DNA from: Flavobacterium psychrophilum
GTDB taxonomy: Bacteria > Bacteroidota > Bacteroidia > Flavobacteriales > Flavobacteriaceae
DNA length: 57,709 nt
NCBI GenBank assembly: GCA_943325515.2
Contig: CALPPS020000004.1
Location: 1-57,709 of the forward strand
Reading direction: 5' to 3'
Of the stretch, positions 18,193 through 27,204 are shown one piece after another. How positions within the stretch are numbered: position 1 is the stretch's first letter; each line of letters begins with the position of its first letter. A model generated the notes under the pieces. The model was not told the origin of the DNA. It was given only the letters and a program-made list of their open reading frames with translations, and made no database searches. Position numbers and translations under genes: made by a program.

Positions 18193-19941
18193 TTAGATTT
18201 CTTCTTTACTTAATACAATTTCTGCAACTCCTTTTCCTTGTGGAACCATTGGAAAAACATTATCCTCATGAATTACAGCCACTTCTAATAGAAATGAACT
18301 TGGATAATCTAGCATTTCTTTCAAACTCTCTCTTAATTCTTCTCTTTTTGAAAGATGTTTACCCGCAATAGTATAGGCATTAGCTACTTTAACAAAATCA
18401 GGACTTTGAATATCAGTAAACGAATACCGTTTTTCATGAAATAATTCTTGCCATTGACGCACCATTCCTAGGAAACTATTGTTTAAGATTAATATTTTTA
18501 CATTTGGTTTAAACTGCATTATAGTGCCCAATTCCTGAATGTTCATTTGTGCTCCACCATCACCCATGATGGCTATAACTTGACGCTCTGGGGCACCAAA
18601 TTTTGCGCCAATGGCAGCAGGAAGAGCGAATCCCATAGTGCCTAATCCGCCACTAGTAATATTGCTCCGGGTTTTATTTTGCTTGGCATAACGACAAGCC
18701 ACCATTTGATGTTGACCCACGTCGGTTACAATTACTGCATCGCCATTTGTCAATTCATTGAGAACATTAATAACTTCACCCATGGTCAATCCTCCTTGAG
18801 TAGGGTTTAATTCTTTTTGAATTAAGGTCGTGGTTTCTTTTTCTTTTTTGATTTCAAATTCTTTAAACCATTCGGAATGAGATTTTCTTTTAATTAAATC
18901 GGTTAGCAAAGGCAAGGTTTCTTTACAATCTCCCCAAACAGGAACTGTTGTTTGAACGTTTTTGTCAATTTCGGCAGGATCTATATCAAAATGAATAACT
19001 TTCGCTTGTTTTGCATATTTATCTAATCGACCAGTTACTCTGTCGTCAAAACGCATTCCAACGGCAATTAATACATCGCATTCATTGGTTAAATAATTGG
19101 GCCCATAATTTCCATGCATTCCTAACATTCCTACTGCAAGAGGATGATCAGTAGGAATAGCACTCATTCCCATAATTGTCCAAGCTGTTGGTATTCCAGA
19201 TTTTTCGATAAAAGCAAGAAATTCATTTTCGGCATTGCCCAATAAAACTCCTTGACCATAGATAATAAAAGGCTTTTTTGCTTGATCAATAATAGCCGCT
19301 GCTTTTTCAATGTAATCCAATCTTACAGTTGGTTTTGGCCGATAACTTCTAACATGAATACATGATCTGTATCCAATATAATCAAAAAGTTGAAGTTGCG
19401 CATTTTTGGTAATATCAATTAAAACTGGTCCAGGTCGACCTGTTTTTGCAATATAAAAAGCTTTAGCTAAAATTTCAGGAATTTCTTTTGCATCTGTTAT
19501 TTGATAATTCCATTTGGTAATTGGTGTAGTAATATTGATAATATCAGTTTCTTGAAATGCGTCCGTTCCTAATAAATGAGCAAAAACTTGTCCCGTAATA
19601 CAAACTAATGGGGTTGAATCTATGAGAGCATCAGCTAAACCTGTAACTAAATTGGTTGCGCCTGGTCCACTTGTTGCAAAAACAACACCTGTTTTTCCGC
19701 TCACTCTGGCATAACCCTGAGCAGCATGTATTGCACCTTGCTCGTGACGAACCAGTATATGATTTAATTTGTCTTTAAAATCAAATAGTGCATCATAAAT
19801 TGGCATAATTGCGCCACCGGGATAACCAAAAATGACATCAACTTCTTCAGATAATAGTGCATCAATTACTGCTAAACTTCCTGAGGTTGTTATCGGTTGT
19901 TTTTCTGTCTTATCAATAGTATCAACTTGTAATGTTTTCAT
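18193..19941 (-). CDS. ilvB: Acetolactate synthase large (catalytic) subunit
   Basis: 582 residues, full length. This TPP enzyme condenses pyruvate with pyruvate or 2-oxobutanoate, the first shared step of valine/leucine and isoleucine synthesis. Visible are the cofactor-activating Glu in VRHEQGAIHAAQGYAR (~65), the FAD region (GMLGMHGN), and the TPP-Mg motif GDGGAQMNIQEL (~460). It is 12 bp downstream of ilvD and 12 bp upstream of its regulatory subunit gene ilvN. Confidence 0.96.
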   Translation of the reverse strand: MKTLQVDTIDKTEKQPITTSGSLAVIDALLSEEVDVIFGYPGGAIMPIYDALFDFKDKLNHILVRHEQGAIHAAQGYARVSGKTGVVFATSGPGATNLVTGLADALIDSTPLVCITGQVFAHLLGTDAFQETDIINITTPITKWNYQITDAKEIPEILAKAFYIAKTGRPGPVLIDITKNAQLQLFDYIGYRSCIHVRSYRPKPTVRLDYIEKAAAIIDQAKKPFIIYGQGVLLGNAENEFLAFIEKSGIPTAWTIMGMSAIPTDHPLAVGMLGMHGNYGPNYLTNECDVLIAVGMRFDDRVTGRLDKYAKQAKVIHFDIDPAEIDKNVQTTVPVWGDCKETLPLLTDLIKRKSHSEWFKEFEIKKEKETTTLIQKELNPTQGGLTMGEVINVLNELTNGDAVIVTDVGQHQMVACRYAKQNKTRSNITSGGLGTMGFALPAAIGAKFGAPERQVIAIMGDGGAQMNIQELGTIMQFKPNVKILILNNSFLGMVRQWQELFHEKRYSFTDIQSPDFVKVANAYTIAGKHLSKREELRESLKEMLDYPSSFLLEVAVIHEDNVFPMVPQGKGVAEIVLSKEEI

Positions 19942-19953
19942 AATATTTGTATT

Positions 19954-21633
19954 TTAGTCTTCATCGGTTACACAACCTTCTGAGGCATCTTTAACCAATT
20001 TTACATATTTATATAGCACTCCATTAGAAACTTTTAGCGGTGGAATTACAAGTTTTTTTCTTCTTTCTTCTAATTCTAAATCGGATACTTTTAAATTGAT
20101 TGTATTAGAAACAGCATCAAGTTCAATAATGTCGCCGTTAGTAACTAATGCAATTGTTCCTCCATCAAAAGCTTCTGGAGTGATGTGTCCAACAACAAAA
20201 CCATGAGTTCCTCCACTAAATCTTCCATCTGTGATTAAGGCGACTGTTTTCCCTAAACCAGCACCTATAATTGCAGAAGTTGGTTTAAGCATTTCGGGCA
20301 TTCCTGGTCCGCCTTTTGGTCCGACATATCGGATAACAATTACATCGCCTGGTTGAATTTTCTTGTCTTCAATACCTTGAATTAGTTCTTTTTCGCCATC
20401 AAAAACTTTGGCTGGACCGACAAATTTTTCTCCTTCTTTTCCAGTGATTTTTGCAACCGAACCTTTTGTTGCTAGATTTCCATAAAGAATTTGAAGATGG
20501 CCCGTTTCTTTAATTGGATTTTCTAATGGACGAATAATGTTTTGATTTTCAAAGTTAATATCAACTACATTTTCTAGGTTTTCAGCTAATGTTTTTCCGG
20601 TAACTGTAATACAATCGCCATGTAATTTTCCTTTGGTTAGTAAATATTTTAATACCATTGGAACACCACCTTTTTCGTGAAGATTTTGCATAAGATAATT
20701 TCCGCCTGGTTTAAAATCAGCTATTAAAGGTGTTGTATTACTTATTCTTTGAATATCGTCTTGAGTGATTTTTACTCCAACACTTTTTGCCATTGCAATG
20801 ATATGTAACACAGCATTTGTACTTCCTCCAAGTGCAATCAACGTTGTAATTGCGTTTTCGAAAGCTTTAAAAGTCATAATGTCTTTTGGACAAATATTCT
20901 TTTTTAATAATATTTTTATGAAATGTGCTGATTTTTTGCATTCTTCAATCTTTTCATTACTCACAGCTGGATTTGAACTTGAATAAGGCAAACTCATTCC
21001 AAGAGCTTCAATAGCTATTGCCATAGTGTTTGCGGTATACATGCCGCCACAAGCACCAGCTCCTGGACATGAATTTTTGATAATTCCTTTGAATTCTTCA
21101 TCAGATATTTTTCCGGCAATTTTTTCCCCAAAAGCTTCAAATGCTGAAACGATATTCAAATCTTTTCCTTGGTATTTTCCAGGCGCAATCGTTCCTCCAT
21201 ACACCATAATTGATGGTCTATTTAATCTTCCCATTGCAATAATTGCTCCTGGCATATTTTTATCACAACCTGGAACGGCTATTACTGCATCATAATAATG
21301 TGCTGCAACTACACTCTCAATACTATCAGCAATTACTTCCCTACTAACTAATGAGTATCGCATTCCGTCAGTTCCATTGGTAATTCCATCACTAATTCCA
21401 ATAGTATTAAAAAGTAAGCCTACCATATCAGTAGCATTTACTTCAACTTTAATATATGAGGCCAAGTGGTTGAGATGCATGTTACATGTATTCCCATCAT
21501 AACCCATGGATGCAATCCCGATAAATGGCTGAGCCAATTGAGCATCATTCAAACCAATTCCATACAACATCGCTTGAGCAGCAGGCTGTGTTGGATCTTG
21601 CGTAACGGTTTTACTATATTTATTTAATTCCAT
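19954..21633 (-). CDS. ilvD: Dihydroxy-acid dehydratase
   Basis: 559 residues, the usual length. It dehydrates dihydroxyisovalerate and dihydroxymethylvalerate to the 2-oxo acids. The iron-sulfur cysteines are in [20 protein letters not shown] and [17 protein letters not shown]; the C-terminal [18 protein letters not shown] is typical. The enzyme is oxygen-sensitive in this family. It is second in the operon, 15 bp after ilvE. Confidence 0.96.
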   Translation of the reverse strand: MELNKYSKTVTQDPTQPAAQAMLYGIGLNDAQLAQPFIGIASMGYDGNTCNMHLNHLASYIKVEVNATDMVGLLFNTIGISDGITNGTDGMRYSLVSREVIADSIESVVAAHYYDAVIAVPGCDKNMPGAIIAMGRLNRPSIMVYGGTIAPGKYQGKDLNIVSAFEAFGEKIAGKISDEEFKGIIKNSCPGAGACGGMYTANTMAIAIEALGMSLPYSSSNPAVSNEKIEECKKSAHFIKILLKKNICPKDIMTFKAFENAITTLIALGGSTNAVLHIIAMAKSVGVKITQDDIQRISNTTPLIADFKPGGNYLMQNLHEKGGVPMVLKYLLTKGKLHGDCITVTGKTLAENLENVVDINFENQNIIRPLENPIKETGHLQILYGNLATKGSVAKITGKEGEKFVGPAKVFDGEKELIQGIEDKKIQPGDVIVIRYVGPKGGPGMPEMLKPTSAIIGAGLGKTVALITDGRFSGGTHGFVVGHITPEAFDGGTIALVTNGDIIELDAVSNTINLKVSDLELEERRKKLVIPPLKVSNGVLYKYVKLVKDASEGCVTDED

Positions 21634-21648
21634 TAGTATTTTGTTTCT

Positions 21649-22521
21649 TTATAGTTCTTTTTCTAAAACTAAATTTTTATAAGCAGTTTGTACTTTTTTT
21701 CCAAGAGTGTCGTGCCAGTTTTTTGAAAAATTATTCTTTTCTAACGATTGTAAGCCAATAATTTCAGCAGCTGTTCCGCAAAGAAAAGCACCATCAGCAT
21801 TAGCTAAATCTTGTGGCAAAAATTCTCCTTCTACTACTTCAATTTCTAAATTTTTACATAATTCAATTACGGTTGCTCTTGTAATTCCTGGTAAAATATT
21901 TCCTGTTTTCGGAGTGAATAGCTTACCCTCTTTCTCAAAAAATAAATTTGACCCTGGACCTTCCGCTAAAAAACCTTCGGTATCGAGGAGAATGGCTTCA
22001 TCAAATCCTTTGTCTTTAGCTTCAGTAACTGCAAGTATTGAGTTTACATAATGTCCACATACTTTTGCTTCAATTTTTGTTGATTTAGGATGTGGCCTAC
22101 TGAAAGAAGATATAGTAACATTTAATAAATTATCCCCTAAATAGGCTCCCCATTCCCAACAGCAAATCATAATAGAAACACTATTAGGTCTTGTCAAACT
22201 CATATTTGGCCCACAAAAAATTAATGGTCGAACATAGGCATCTTTGAAATTATTTAGCTCTAATACTTTATAGGTTTGATTGATTAAGTCTTGAATATCG
22301 TATTCAAAAGGAATATTGATTAATTCACATGAATTTTTGAATCGCTCGTAATGTTCTTTTATTTTAAAAACACTAACTCCATTTCCTGTATCATAAGCTC
22401 TCATTCCTTCGAAAACCCCATAGCCATAATGTAAAGTTTGTAGGTAAAGATTAGAATTGGCATCATTTGCATTGACAAAATCACCGTTTAAATAAATTAT
22501 TGTTTGTTCGTTAAAATACAT
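21649..22521 (-). CDS. ilvE: Branched-chain-amino-acid aminotransferase
   Basis: 290 residues, fold-type IV PLP enzyme carrying out the final transamination to Ile, Val and Leu. The PLP lysine is Lys153 in EAKVCGHYVNS; HYGYGVFEGMRAY (31-43) and EGPGSNLFF are typical. It is unusual that this last step opens the operon: ilvE is first, directly behind the double attenuator. Its ATG is 17 bp past the T run of the second leader terminator, so nearly all transcripts reaching it must have escaped both. Confidence 0.93.
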   Translation of the reverse strand: MYFNEQTIIYLNGDFVNANDANSNLYLQTLHYGYGVFEGMRAYDTGNGVSVFKIKEHYERFKNSCELINIPFEYDIQDLINQTYKVLELNNFKDAYVRPLIFCGPNMSLTRPNSVSIMICCWEWGAYLGDNLLNVTISSFSRPHPKSTKIEAKVCGHYVNSILAVTEAKDKGFDEAILLDTEGFLAEGPGSNLFFEKEGKLFTPKTGNILPGITRATVIELCKNLEIEVVEGEFLPQDLANADGAFLCGTAAEIIGLQSLEKNNFSKNWHDTLGKKVQTAYKNLVLEKEL

Positions 22522-22538
22522 ACTCTAAAATTTTGATT

Positions 22539-22573
22539 AAAAAAACCTTCCTCTATTTTGATTGAGAAAGGTT
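22539..22573 (-). terminator. ilv leader terminator 2 (attenuator 2)
   Basis: On the minus strand AACCTTTCTC (22564-22573) pairs with GAGGAAGGTT (22544-22553) across a 10-nt loop, with one U-G pair, and runs into seven T (22539-22545). It lies 28 bp after the stop of leader peptide 2 and just before ilvE. Confidence 0.88.
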
Positions 22574-22600
22574 TACTATACTGTACTATAATCCTTACTC
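22564..22600 (-). promoter_or_regulatory. Candidate antiterminator 2
   Basis: GAGTAAGG (22593-22600), starting right after the stop of leader 2, can pair with CCTTTCTC (22564-22571), the 5' arm of terminator 2, with one internal mismatch. Pairing would block the terminator when a ribosome stalls inside leader 2. Confidence 0.6.
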
Positions 22601-22601
22601 G

Positions 22602-22655
22602 TCATATAAAACGAATAATAATCACGATAATAATTATAACTACTAATTTATTCAT
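22602..22655 (-). CDS. ilv leader peptide 2
   Basis: A 17-residue ORF, MNKLVVIIIIVIIIRFI. Residues 4-14 are eleven consecutive Leu, Val or Ile, and 12 of 17 residues are branched-chain. It lies between terminator 1 and the antiterminator/terminator 2 pair. This is the expected structure of a leader peptide whose translation senses charged tRNA-Ile/Val/Leu. The peptide itself probably has no further role. Confidence 0.85.
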   Translation of the reverse strand: MNKLVVIIIIVIIIRFI

Positions 22656-22665
22656 CTTATATTTT

Positions 22666-22691
22666 AAAAAAAAACCTTCCAACTAGGAAGG
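22666..22691 (-). terminator. ilv leader terminator 1 (attenuator 1)
   Basis: CCTTCC (22686-22691) pairs with GGAAGG (22675-22680) across TAGTT, extended by two further pairs (one G-U), and is followed by nine T (22666-22674) on the minus strand. It lies between the two leader peptides. Confidence 0.88.
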
Positions 22692-22725
22692 CTAAATTTA
22701 TATTTACTATACAATCATCTTCCTA
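22684..22725 (-). promoter_or_regulatory. Candidate antiterminator 1
   Basis: TAGGAAG (22719-22725), directly after the TAA of leader 1, is perfectly complementary to CTTCCTA (22684-22690), which overlaps the 5' arm and loop of terminator 1. A ribosome stalled within leader 1 leaves this pairing free; one that reaches the stop codon covers it. Confidence 0.65.
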
Positions 22726-22782
22726 TTAAAGTAATATTACCTCAATGATATTATTAACGAAGATGCTTGAAATTATTGACAT
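22726..22782 (-). CDS. ilv leader peptide 1
   Basis: An 18-residue ORF, MSIISSIFVNNIIEVILL, with six Ile, two Val and two Leu. Its ATG is about 22 bp after the -7 box of a perfect promoter, and its stop abuts antiterminator 1. The composition and position mark it as an attenuation leader for branched-chain amino acids. It is less extreme in composition than leader 2. Confidence 0.8.
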   Translation of the reverse strand: MSIISSIFVNNIIEVILL

Positions 22783-22803
22783 TTTTTATTGATTTATTTT
22801 TTA

Positions 22804-22833
22804 CAAATGTATTTGATTATTGAATAGTTGCAA
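22804..22833 (-). promoter_or_regulatory. Promoter of the ilvEDBNCA operon
   Basis: Minus strand TTG (22831-22833), 19-bp spacer and TACATTTG (22804-22811), an exact consensus. The start site would be near 22797, giving a ~275-nt leader with both attenuators. Between this box and the gene ending at 22952 the sequence is plain AT-rich DNA. Confidence 0.82.
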
Positions 22834-22951
22834 ATTTTAATTCAAAAATTATTGTAAATAATTGAATTTTTATTAATAAATTAATAAAATGTATGATAAA
22901 AAATTAAATCCTAATTTTAAGTGTTTTAATTTGATTAATCTGTAAAAAATG

Positions 22952-23863
22952 TTAGAATCCACTCAATGGAATTTGAATTTCATATTTTTTCTTAGTTGGA
23001 TTGAGTAATTTTTTATCTCTTAGCCAAGGATTATGAATTTTTAATATTTTATAATTTATGCCCTGAGAAAAAGCAAATTCTGCTAAATCAATAATTGTAC
23101 TGTCTACTTCTACTTTTTTTGTTGGTATTGGGGCATATAAATCGCTAGAAAAAATACTAAAACCATATTTCTCTGGATTTTTCATAATTTCTTTTAAAGC
23201 TAATATTCTAAAAACATAACGCGAAGTTTCTTCGGTTAAAGCTAAATCATAATAATCTGTTACTTTTTGCTCTTCAATTTTTTTTGAAATTCCACTCATC
23301 CCGCCATTATAAGCAGCAGCAGCTAATGTCCATGAACCAAACTTATCTTTGGCTGCCAATAAATATTTACAAGCAGCTATAGTTGATTTTTCTAAATGAT
23401 AGCGTTCATCTATAATATCGTTTACCTCCATTCCTTTTTCTTTTGCACTTTCTGGCATAAATTGCCAAACTCCTTTTGCTCCAGAACCAGAAACCGCATT
23501 AGTCAAACCACTTTCAATAACCGCTAAATATTTGAAGTCATCAGGCACATTATATTGTTTCAATATTGGCTCTATAATTGGAAAAACACGATTAGCCCTT
23601 TTTATAATCAATGCTGTAGTAGCATCAAGATTAGCATTTATTAATAGTTCTCTATCCAAACGTTCTGTAACGTCAGTGATTTTTAATGGAGTGTTTTCAC
23701 CTGCAAAATCAATTGATTCCGGAAAAAACATGGCTGTTCCTTCGTGCATTACTCTATCTTTATTATTGCCAGTTATTGCAAAAATTAGAAATCCAGAGAC
23801 AACAACAAAAAAAAGTGTAGTAATAAAGGGTTTATTCGTTTTCATAATCTTTTCATTTTTCAT
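22952..23863 (-). CDS. Membrane-anchored lytic transglycosylase (SLT family)
   Basis: 303 residues. A membrane or signal segment (TLFFVVVSGFLIFAITG, ~16-32) precedes a catalytic SLT domain (~95-235). The catalytic acid is Glu117 in YLAVIESGL; GAKGVWQFMP and AAAAYNGG are the usual family motifs. It cleaves peptidoglycan to anhydro-muropeptides in the periplasm. The C-terminal ~60 residues resemble a single degraded LysM-like repeat but are not clear. Met7 is an equally possible start. It stands alone upstream of the ilv promoter. Confidence 0.88.
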   Translation of the reverse strand: MKNEKIMKTNKPFITTLFFVVVSGFLIFAITGNNKDRVMHEGTAMFFPESIDFAGENTPLKITDVTERLDRELLINANLDATTALIIKRANRVFPIIEPILKQYNVPDDFKYLAVIESGLTNAVSGSGAKGVWQFMPESAKEKGMEVNDIIDERYHLEKSTIAACKYLLAAKDKFGSWTLAAAAYNGGMSGISKKIEEQKVTDYYDLALTEETSRYVFRILALKEIMKNPEKYGFSIFSSDLYAPIPTKKVEVDSTIIDLAEFAFSQGINYKILKIHNPWLRDKKLLNPTKKKYEIQIPLSGF

Positions 23864-23956
23864 AGGGTAAAACTACGAAATTGAGCGGTAATTAGTAGTT
23901 TTCCATTATAATTTTAAGCAAATAATCATTTAACAATATGTATTTATTTTAAATAA

Positions 23957-24112
23957 TTAAAGCAGCGCATAATTTATTAATTGTTTTAGACGTTCTGGAA
24001 GAAAACATTCAAGGAAATGCATTTCAAAAATAGCTGTTGGCAATTGAATCCTTTCAAAAATAGTTGAATTTGCTGCCATTCCAGACATAAAATAAACATT
24101 AATTTTAGACAT
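23957..24112 (-). pseudogene. Truncated alpha/beta-hydrolase N-terminus (51 codons)
   Basis: A 51-residue frame begins MSKINVYFMSGMAANSTIFE, continues with RIQLPTAIFEMHFLECFLPE, and stops after NYALL. The opening (YFMSGMAAN..IFE.IQLP..FEMH.LE.FLPE) resembles the first strand, oxyanion-hole region and second strand of small flavobacterial alpha/beta hydrolases of ~220 residues. The nucleophile Ser, Asp and His regions are missing, and nothing in the following ~90 bp extends it. A remnant is most likely; a short expressed protein is possible. This fills most of the 315-bp gap at 23864-24178. Confidence 0.45.
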
Positions 24113-24178
24113 AAAACAACTGTAAACTCGTTAATATTTAGTAAATTTGCATAAAATTAATCCTTTTAATTTCACTTA

Positions 24179-24493
24179 ATGATGAACGATACATTAATTT
24201 CAGAAAAAATGGAAATTAAAGATAATACTTTTGCACGCCAATTTGAAACTTTGATTAATGGCAAATTAATTTCTGTAGAATATTCATTTCAAGAAAAGAA
24301 AATATTCCTAACAAGAATAACTACTTTTGAGGGTTTTGAAGATGAAGACTTTATCTCTGATTTATTGAAAAACATTATGGAAATTGCCTATGAGCGTAAG
24401 CTCAAAGTAGTTCCTATTTTACCAAAAATTGCTCTTTTCTTCAGAAAAAATACTCAATATAAAGATTTGCTTCCTCCAGGAATTAAAATATAA
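24179..24493 (+). CDS. Small GNAT-related protein (YjdJ-type N-acetyltransferase fold)
   Basis: 104 residues. The middle and C-terminus (LLKNIMEIAYERKLKVVPILPKIALFFRKNTQYKDLLP) match the minimal GNAT fold of YjdJ-like proteins: helix, strand, and the PKIALFFRKN..Y.DLL ending. Substrate unknown. A -7 box TAAATTTG lies at 24142-24149 with an imperfect -33 (CTG). Convergent with mtaB. Confidence 0.7.
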   Translation: MMNDTLISEKMEIKDNTFARQFETLINGKLISVEYSFQEKKIFLTRITTFEGFEDEDFISDLLKNIMEIAYERKLKVVPILPKIALFFRKNTQYKDLLPPGIKI

Positions 24494-24526
24494 TAGCATA
24501 AGAGTTTTATATATCGGATTTATTTG

Positions 24527-25855
24527 TTAAGCTTTAACATTTAAAAATTCTATTCTCACACTTCCTTCTTCATCAATCTTAGTCAAATTGATAGCATGTA
24601 AAGTATTGACGAATTCTGGATTCCAAGGTGTTTTTACTTTTACGTAGTTTTCGGTAAAACCGTGAATATAGCCTTCCTTGTTTTCACTTTCAAATAAAAC
24701 TGTTCGGTTAGTTCCTATTTGACTTTCATAAAAAGCACGCCGTTTTTTTACCGATAATCCACGAAGCATTTTACTGCGTTTATTGCGAACATTCATTGGC
24801 ACAACATCTGTCATTTCGGTGGCTTCTGTATTATCTCTTTCGGAATAGGTGAAAACATGTAAATAGGAAATATCCATGTCGTTTAAAAAATTATACGTTT
24901 CCAAAAAATGTTCGTCAGTTTCTCCAGGAAAACCAACTATAACGTCAACTCCAATACATGCATGAGGCATTACTTTGCGAATATTTAAAACTCTGTCAGT
25001 ATAAACTTCTCGCAAATAGCGACGCTTCATTTTCTTCAAGATTTCATTACTTCCACTTTGCAACGGAACATGAAAATGAGGTACAAAAGTTCTACTTTGA
25101 GCGACAAATTCTATGGTTTCGTTTTTCAAAAGATTCGGCTCAATGGAAGAAATACGCAAACGTTCAATACCTTCAACTTCATCTAATGCTTTTACCAAAT
25201 CTAGAAAAGTATGTTCATGTTTTTTGTTGCCAAATTCGCCTTTTCCATAATCGCCAATGTTTACGCCTGTTAAAACGATTTCTTTTATCCCTTGTTTTGA
25301 AATATCATAGGCGTTTTTTAAAACATTTTCTAAGGCATCGCTTCTAGAAATTCCTCTAGCTAACGGAATGGTACAATAAGTACATTTATAATCACAACCA
25401 TCTTGCACTTTCAGAAAAGCACGAGTTCTATCACCTATAGAATAACTACCCACATAAAAATCAGCTTCTTCTATTTCACAAGAATGTACTACGCCCATAT
25501 CATTTTTGGACAAGTCATTAATATAATTAGTTATTTTAAACTTTTCAGTTGCACCTAGAACCAAATCAACACCATCTATAGCAGCTAATTCTTCGGGTTT
25601 TAATTGCGCATAACAACCGAGAGCAGCAACGAATGCTTTTTCGTTGAGTTTCATAGCTTTTTTTACTACTTGTTTGAATTGTTTATCGGCATTTTCGGTA
25701 ACCGAACAGGTATTTATTACATAAATATCGGCTACTTCTTCAAAGTCTACTCTGTCAAAACCTTCGTCTTGAAAATTTCTCGCGATGGTAGACGTTTCAG
25801 AGAAATTCAATTTGCATCCCAAAGTATAGAATGCTACTTTCTTTTTTTGTTCCAT
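24527..25855 (-). CDS. mtaB: tRNA t6A37 methylthiotransferase
   Basis: 442 residues of the MiaB/RimO/MtaB radical-SAM family, adding a methylthio group to t6A at tRNA position 37. The N-terminal UPF0004 domain has cluster cysteines Cys14, Cys50 and Cys81. The radical-SAM CxxxCxxC is Cys154, Cys158 and Cys161 (GCDYKCTYCTIP), followed by GVNIGDYG. A TRAM-like C-terminus is present (~375-435). The opening KKVAFYTLGCKLNFSET is typical of MtaB rather than MiaB. It has its own promoter at 25900-25929. Confidence 0.92.
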   Translation of the reverse strand: MEQKKKVAFYTLGCKLNFSETSTIARNFQDEGFDRVDFEEVADIYVINTCSVTENADKQFKQVVKKAMKLNEKAFVAALGCYAQLKPEELAAIDGVDLVLGATEKFKITNYINDLSKNDMGVVHSCEIEEADFYVGSYSIGDRTRAFLKVQDGCDYKCTYCTIPLARGISRSDALENVLKNAYDISKQGIKEIVLTGVNIGDYGKGEFGNKKHEHTFLDLVKALDEVEGIERLRISSIEPNLLKNETIEFVAQSRTFVPHFHVPLQSGSNEILKKMKRRYLREVYTDRVLNIRKVMPHACIGVDVIVGFPGETDEHFLETYNFLNDMDISYLHVFTYSERDNTEATEMTDVVPMNVRNKRSKMLRGLSVKKRRAFYESQIGTNRTVLFESENKEGYIHGFTENYVKVKTPWNPEFVNTLHAINLTKIDEEGSVRIEFLNVKA

Positions 25856-25899
25856 AAGTTAGCTCAATTGATGAAATCGTTGTCAAAAAATTGAGTAGG

Positions 25900-25929
25900 C
25901 AAAGATATATTAATTTGGAAATTAATCAA
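25900..25929 (-). promoter_or_regulatory. Promoter of mtaB
   Basis: Minus strand TTG (25927-25929), 19-bp spacer, TATCTTTG (25900-25907); about 45 bp before the mtaB start. Confidence 0.78.
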
Positions 25930-25967
25930 TTTGAAAAATTGAAAATGTAAATTATCTTCCAATTAAT

Positions 25968-27143
25968 TTACTCTTTTCTATATTTTTTAGTTGCTTCAAA
26001 AACATGCTCCAAAATTTTAGCATCTACTTCAGAAAATTCTACTTGTCGGCGAGCCATAACTAATTTGGCAGTTTGGAAAGCTTTGCTTGTTAAATAAGTA
26101 GTAAATCCCGAAGCTCCACCCCAAGAAAAACTTGGTACAAAATTGCGTGGGAATCCTGCTCCAAAAATGTTTGCACTTACACCAACTACTGTTCCAGTAT
26201 TGAACATCGTATTGATACCACATTTACTATGATCGCCCATCATTAAACCGCAAAACTGCAAACCAGTTCGTGCAAATCCTTCGGTTTCATAACTCCACAA
26301 TCGCACTTCTTCGTAGTTGTTCTTTAAATTAGAATTATTACTATCTGCACCAATATTACACCATTCACCCAAAACAGCATTTCCCAAAAACCCATCGTGA
26401 CCTTTATTAGAATAGCCAAAAAATACAGAATTGCTTACTTCACCTCCAATAACAGAATGTGGCCCAACTGTTGTAGCACCATAAACTTTTGAAGCGAGTT
26501 TTACTCTACCAAATTCACATAAAGCAAATGGTCCGCGAATAACAGAACCTTCCATAATTTCAGCATTTTTTCCAATGTATATTGGACCCGTTGAGGCGTT
26601 TAAAGTCACGAATTCTAACTTTGCTCCTTCTTCTATAAAAATATTTTCTGGCGCAATTACATTGACACTTTTTGGTATTGGTTGTGATTTTCTGTCTTCA
26701 GTAATCAACTCAAAATCTTCTCTGAGTGCTACATCATTTTTGGCAAAAATATCCCAAGTATGCTGAATTTTTATACACTCCTCGCTGAAATCTACTATTT
26801 CATAACTATCAAAATCGACTTCTTCCTGAGTATCATTAGTATAAAAAGCAATAACATCATCTCCTTGAAAAATAGCTTGATTTTTTTCTAAACTTTTTAC
26901 CATTTCAACTAAAATATCATTTGGTAAAAAAGAAGCATTGATCATAACATTCTTTTCCATTTCTACCATTGGAAATTTTTCAGAAAGGTATTCTTCTGTT
27001 AAAGTAGTTGTAGTATAGCCTAAATATTTTTCCCATTTTTCTCGAATGGTTAATATTCCAACTCTGATATCTGCAACTGGTCTTGTGAAAGTAAAAGGCA
27101 ATAAGGCATTACGAACTGTTCCGTCAAATAATATATAGTTCAT
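25968..27143 (-). CDS. GlmU-family protein (nucleotidyltransferase-like plus left-handed beta-helix)
   Basis: 391 residues. It begins MNYILFDGTVRNALLPFTFTRPVADIRVG, a pattern shared by a Bacteroidota family related to sugar-phosphate nucleotidyltransferases. The second half (~170-350) is a hexapeptide-repeat beta-helix (GPIYIGKNAEIMEGSVIRGPF and onward). The GXGTRMxP-type loop of true GlmU is absent at the N-terminus, so it should not be called glmU. It may be an envelope sugar enzyme. Its promoter (27172-27204) abuts the rpmE terminator. Confidence 0.8.
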   Translation of the reverse strand: MNYILFDGTVRNALLPFTFTRPVADIRVGILTIREKWEKYLGYTTTTLTEEYLSEKFPMVEMEKNVMINASFLPNDILVEMVKSLEKNQAIFQGDDVIAFYTNDTQEEVDFDSYEIVDFSEECIKIQHTWDIFAKNDVALREDFELITEDRKSQPIPKSVNVIAPENIFIEEGAKLEFVTLNASTGPIYIGKNAEIMEGSVIRGPFALCEFGRVKLASKVYGATTVGPHSVIGGEVSNSVFFGYSNKGHDGFLGNAVLGEWCNIGADSNNSNLKNNYEEVRLWSYETEGFARTGLQFCGLMMGDHSKCGINTMFNTGTVVGVSANIFGAGFPRNFVPSFSWGGASGFTTYLTSKAFQTAKLVMARRQVEFSEVDAKILEHVFEATKKYRKE

Positions 27144-27171
27144 TTTGGTGGCTTTTTATAAGATATGCGTT

Positions 27172-27204
27172 CAAAGTTACAAAGTTTATTTTAGATTAAA
27201 TCAA
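27172..27204 (-). promoter_or_regulatory. Probable promoter of the GlmU-family gene
   Basis: Minus strand TTG (27202-27204), 22-bp spacer and TAACTTTG (27172-27179). The spacer is longer than the usual 19. The -33 box touches the end of the rpmE terminator. Confidence 0.5.

Noticed and set aside
22522..22833. T-box or metabolite riboswitch upstream of ilvE
   Set aside because: No T-box consensus or specifier loop is seen. Two leader ORFs rich in Ile/Val/Leu next to mutually exclusive hairpins explain the region better.
25968..27143. Bifunctional GlmU
   Set aside because: The nucleotidyltransferase signature loop is missing and the length is about 65 residues short. Only the beta-helix and general layout agree, so the gene symbol was withheld.
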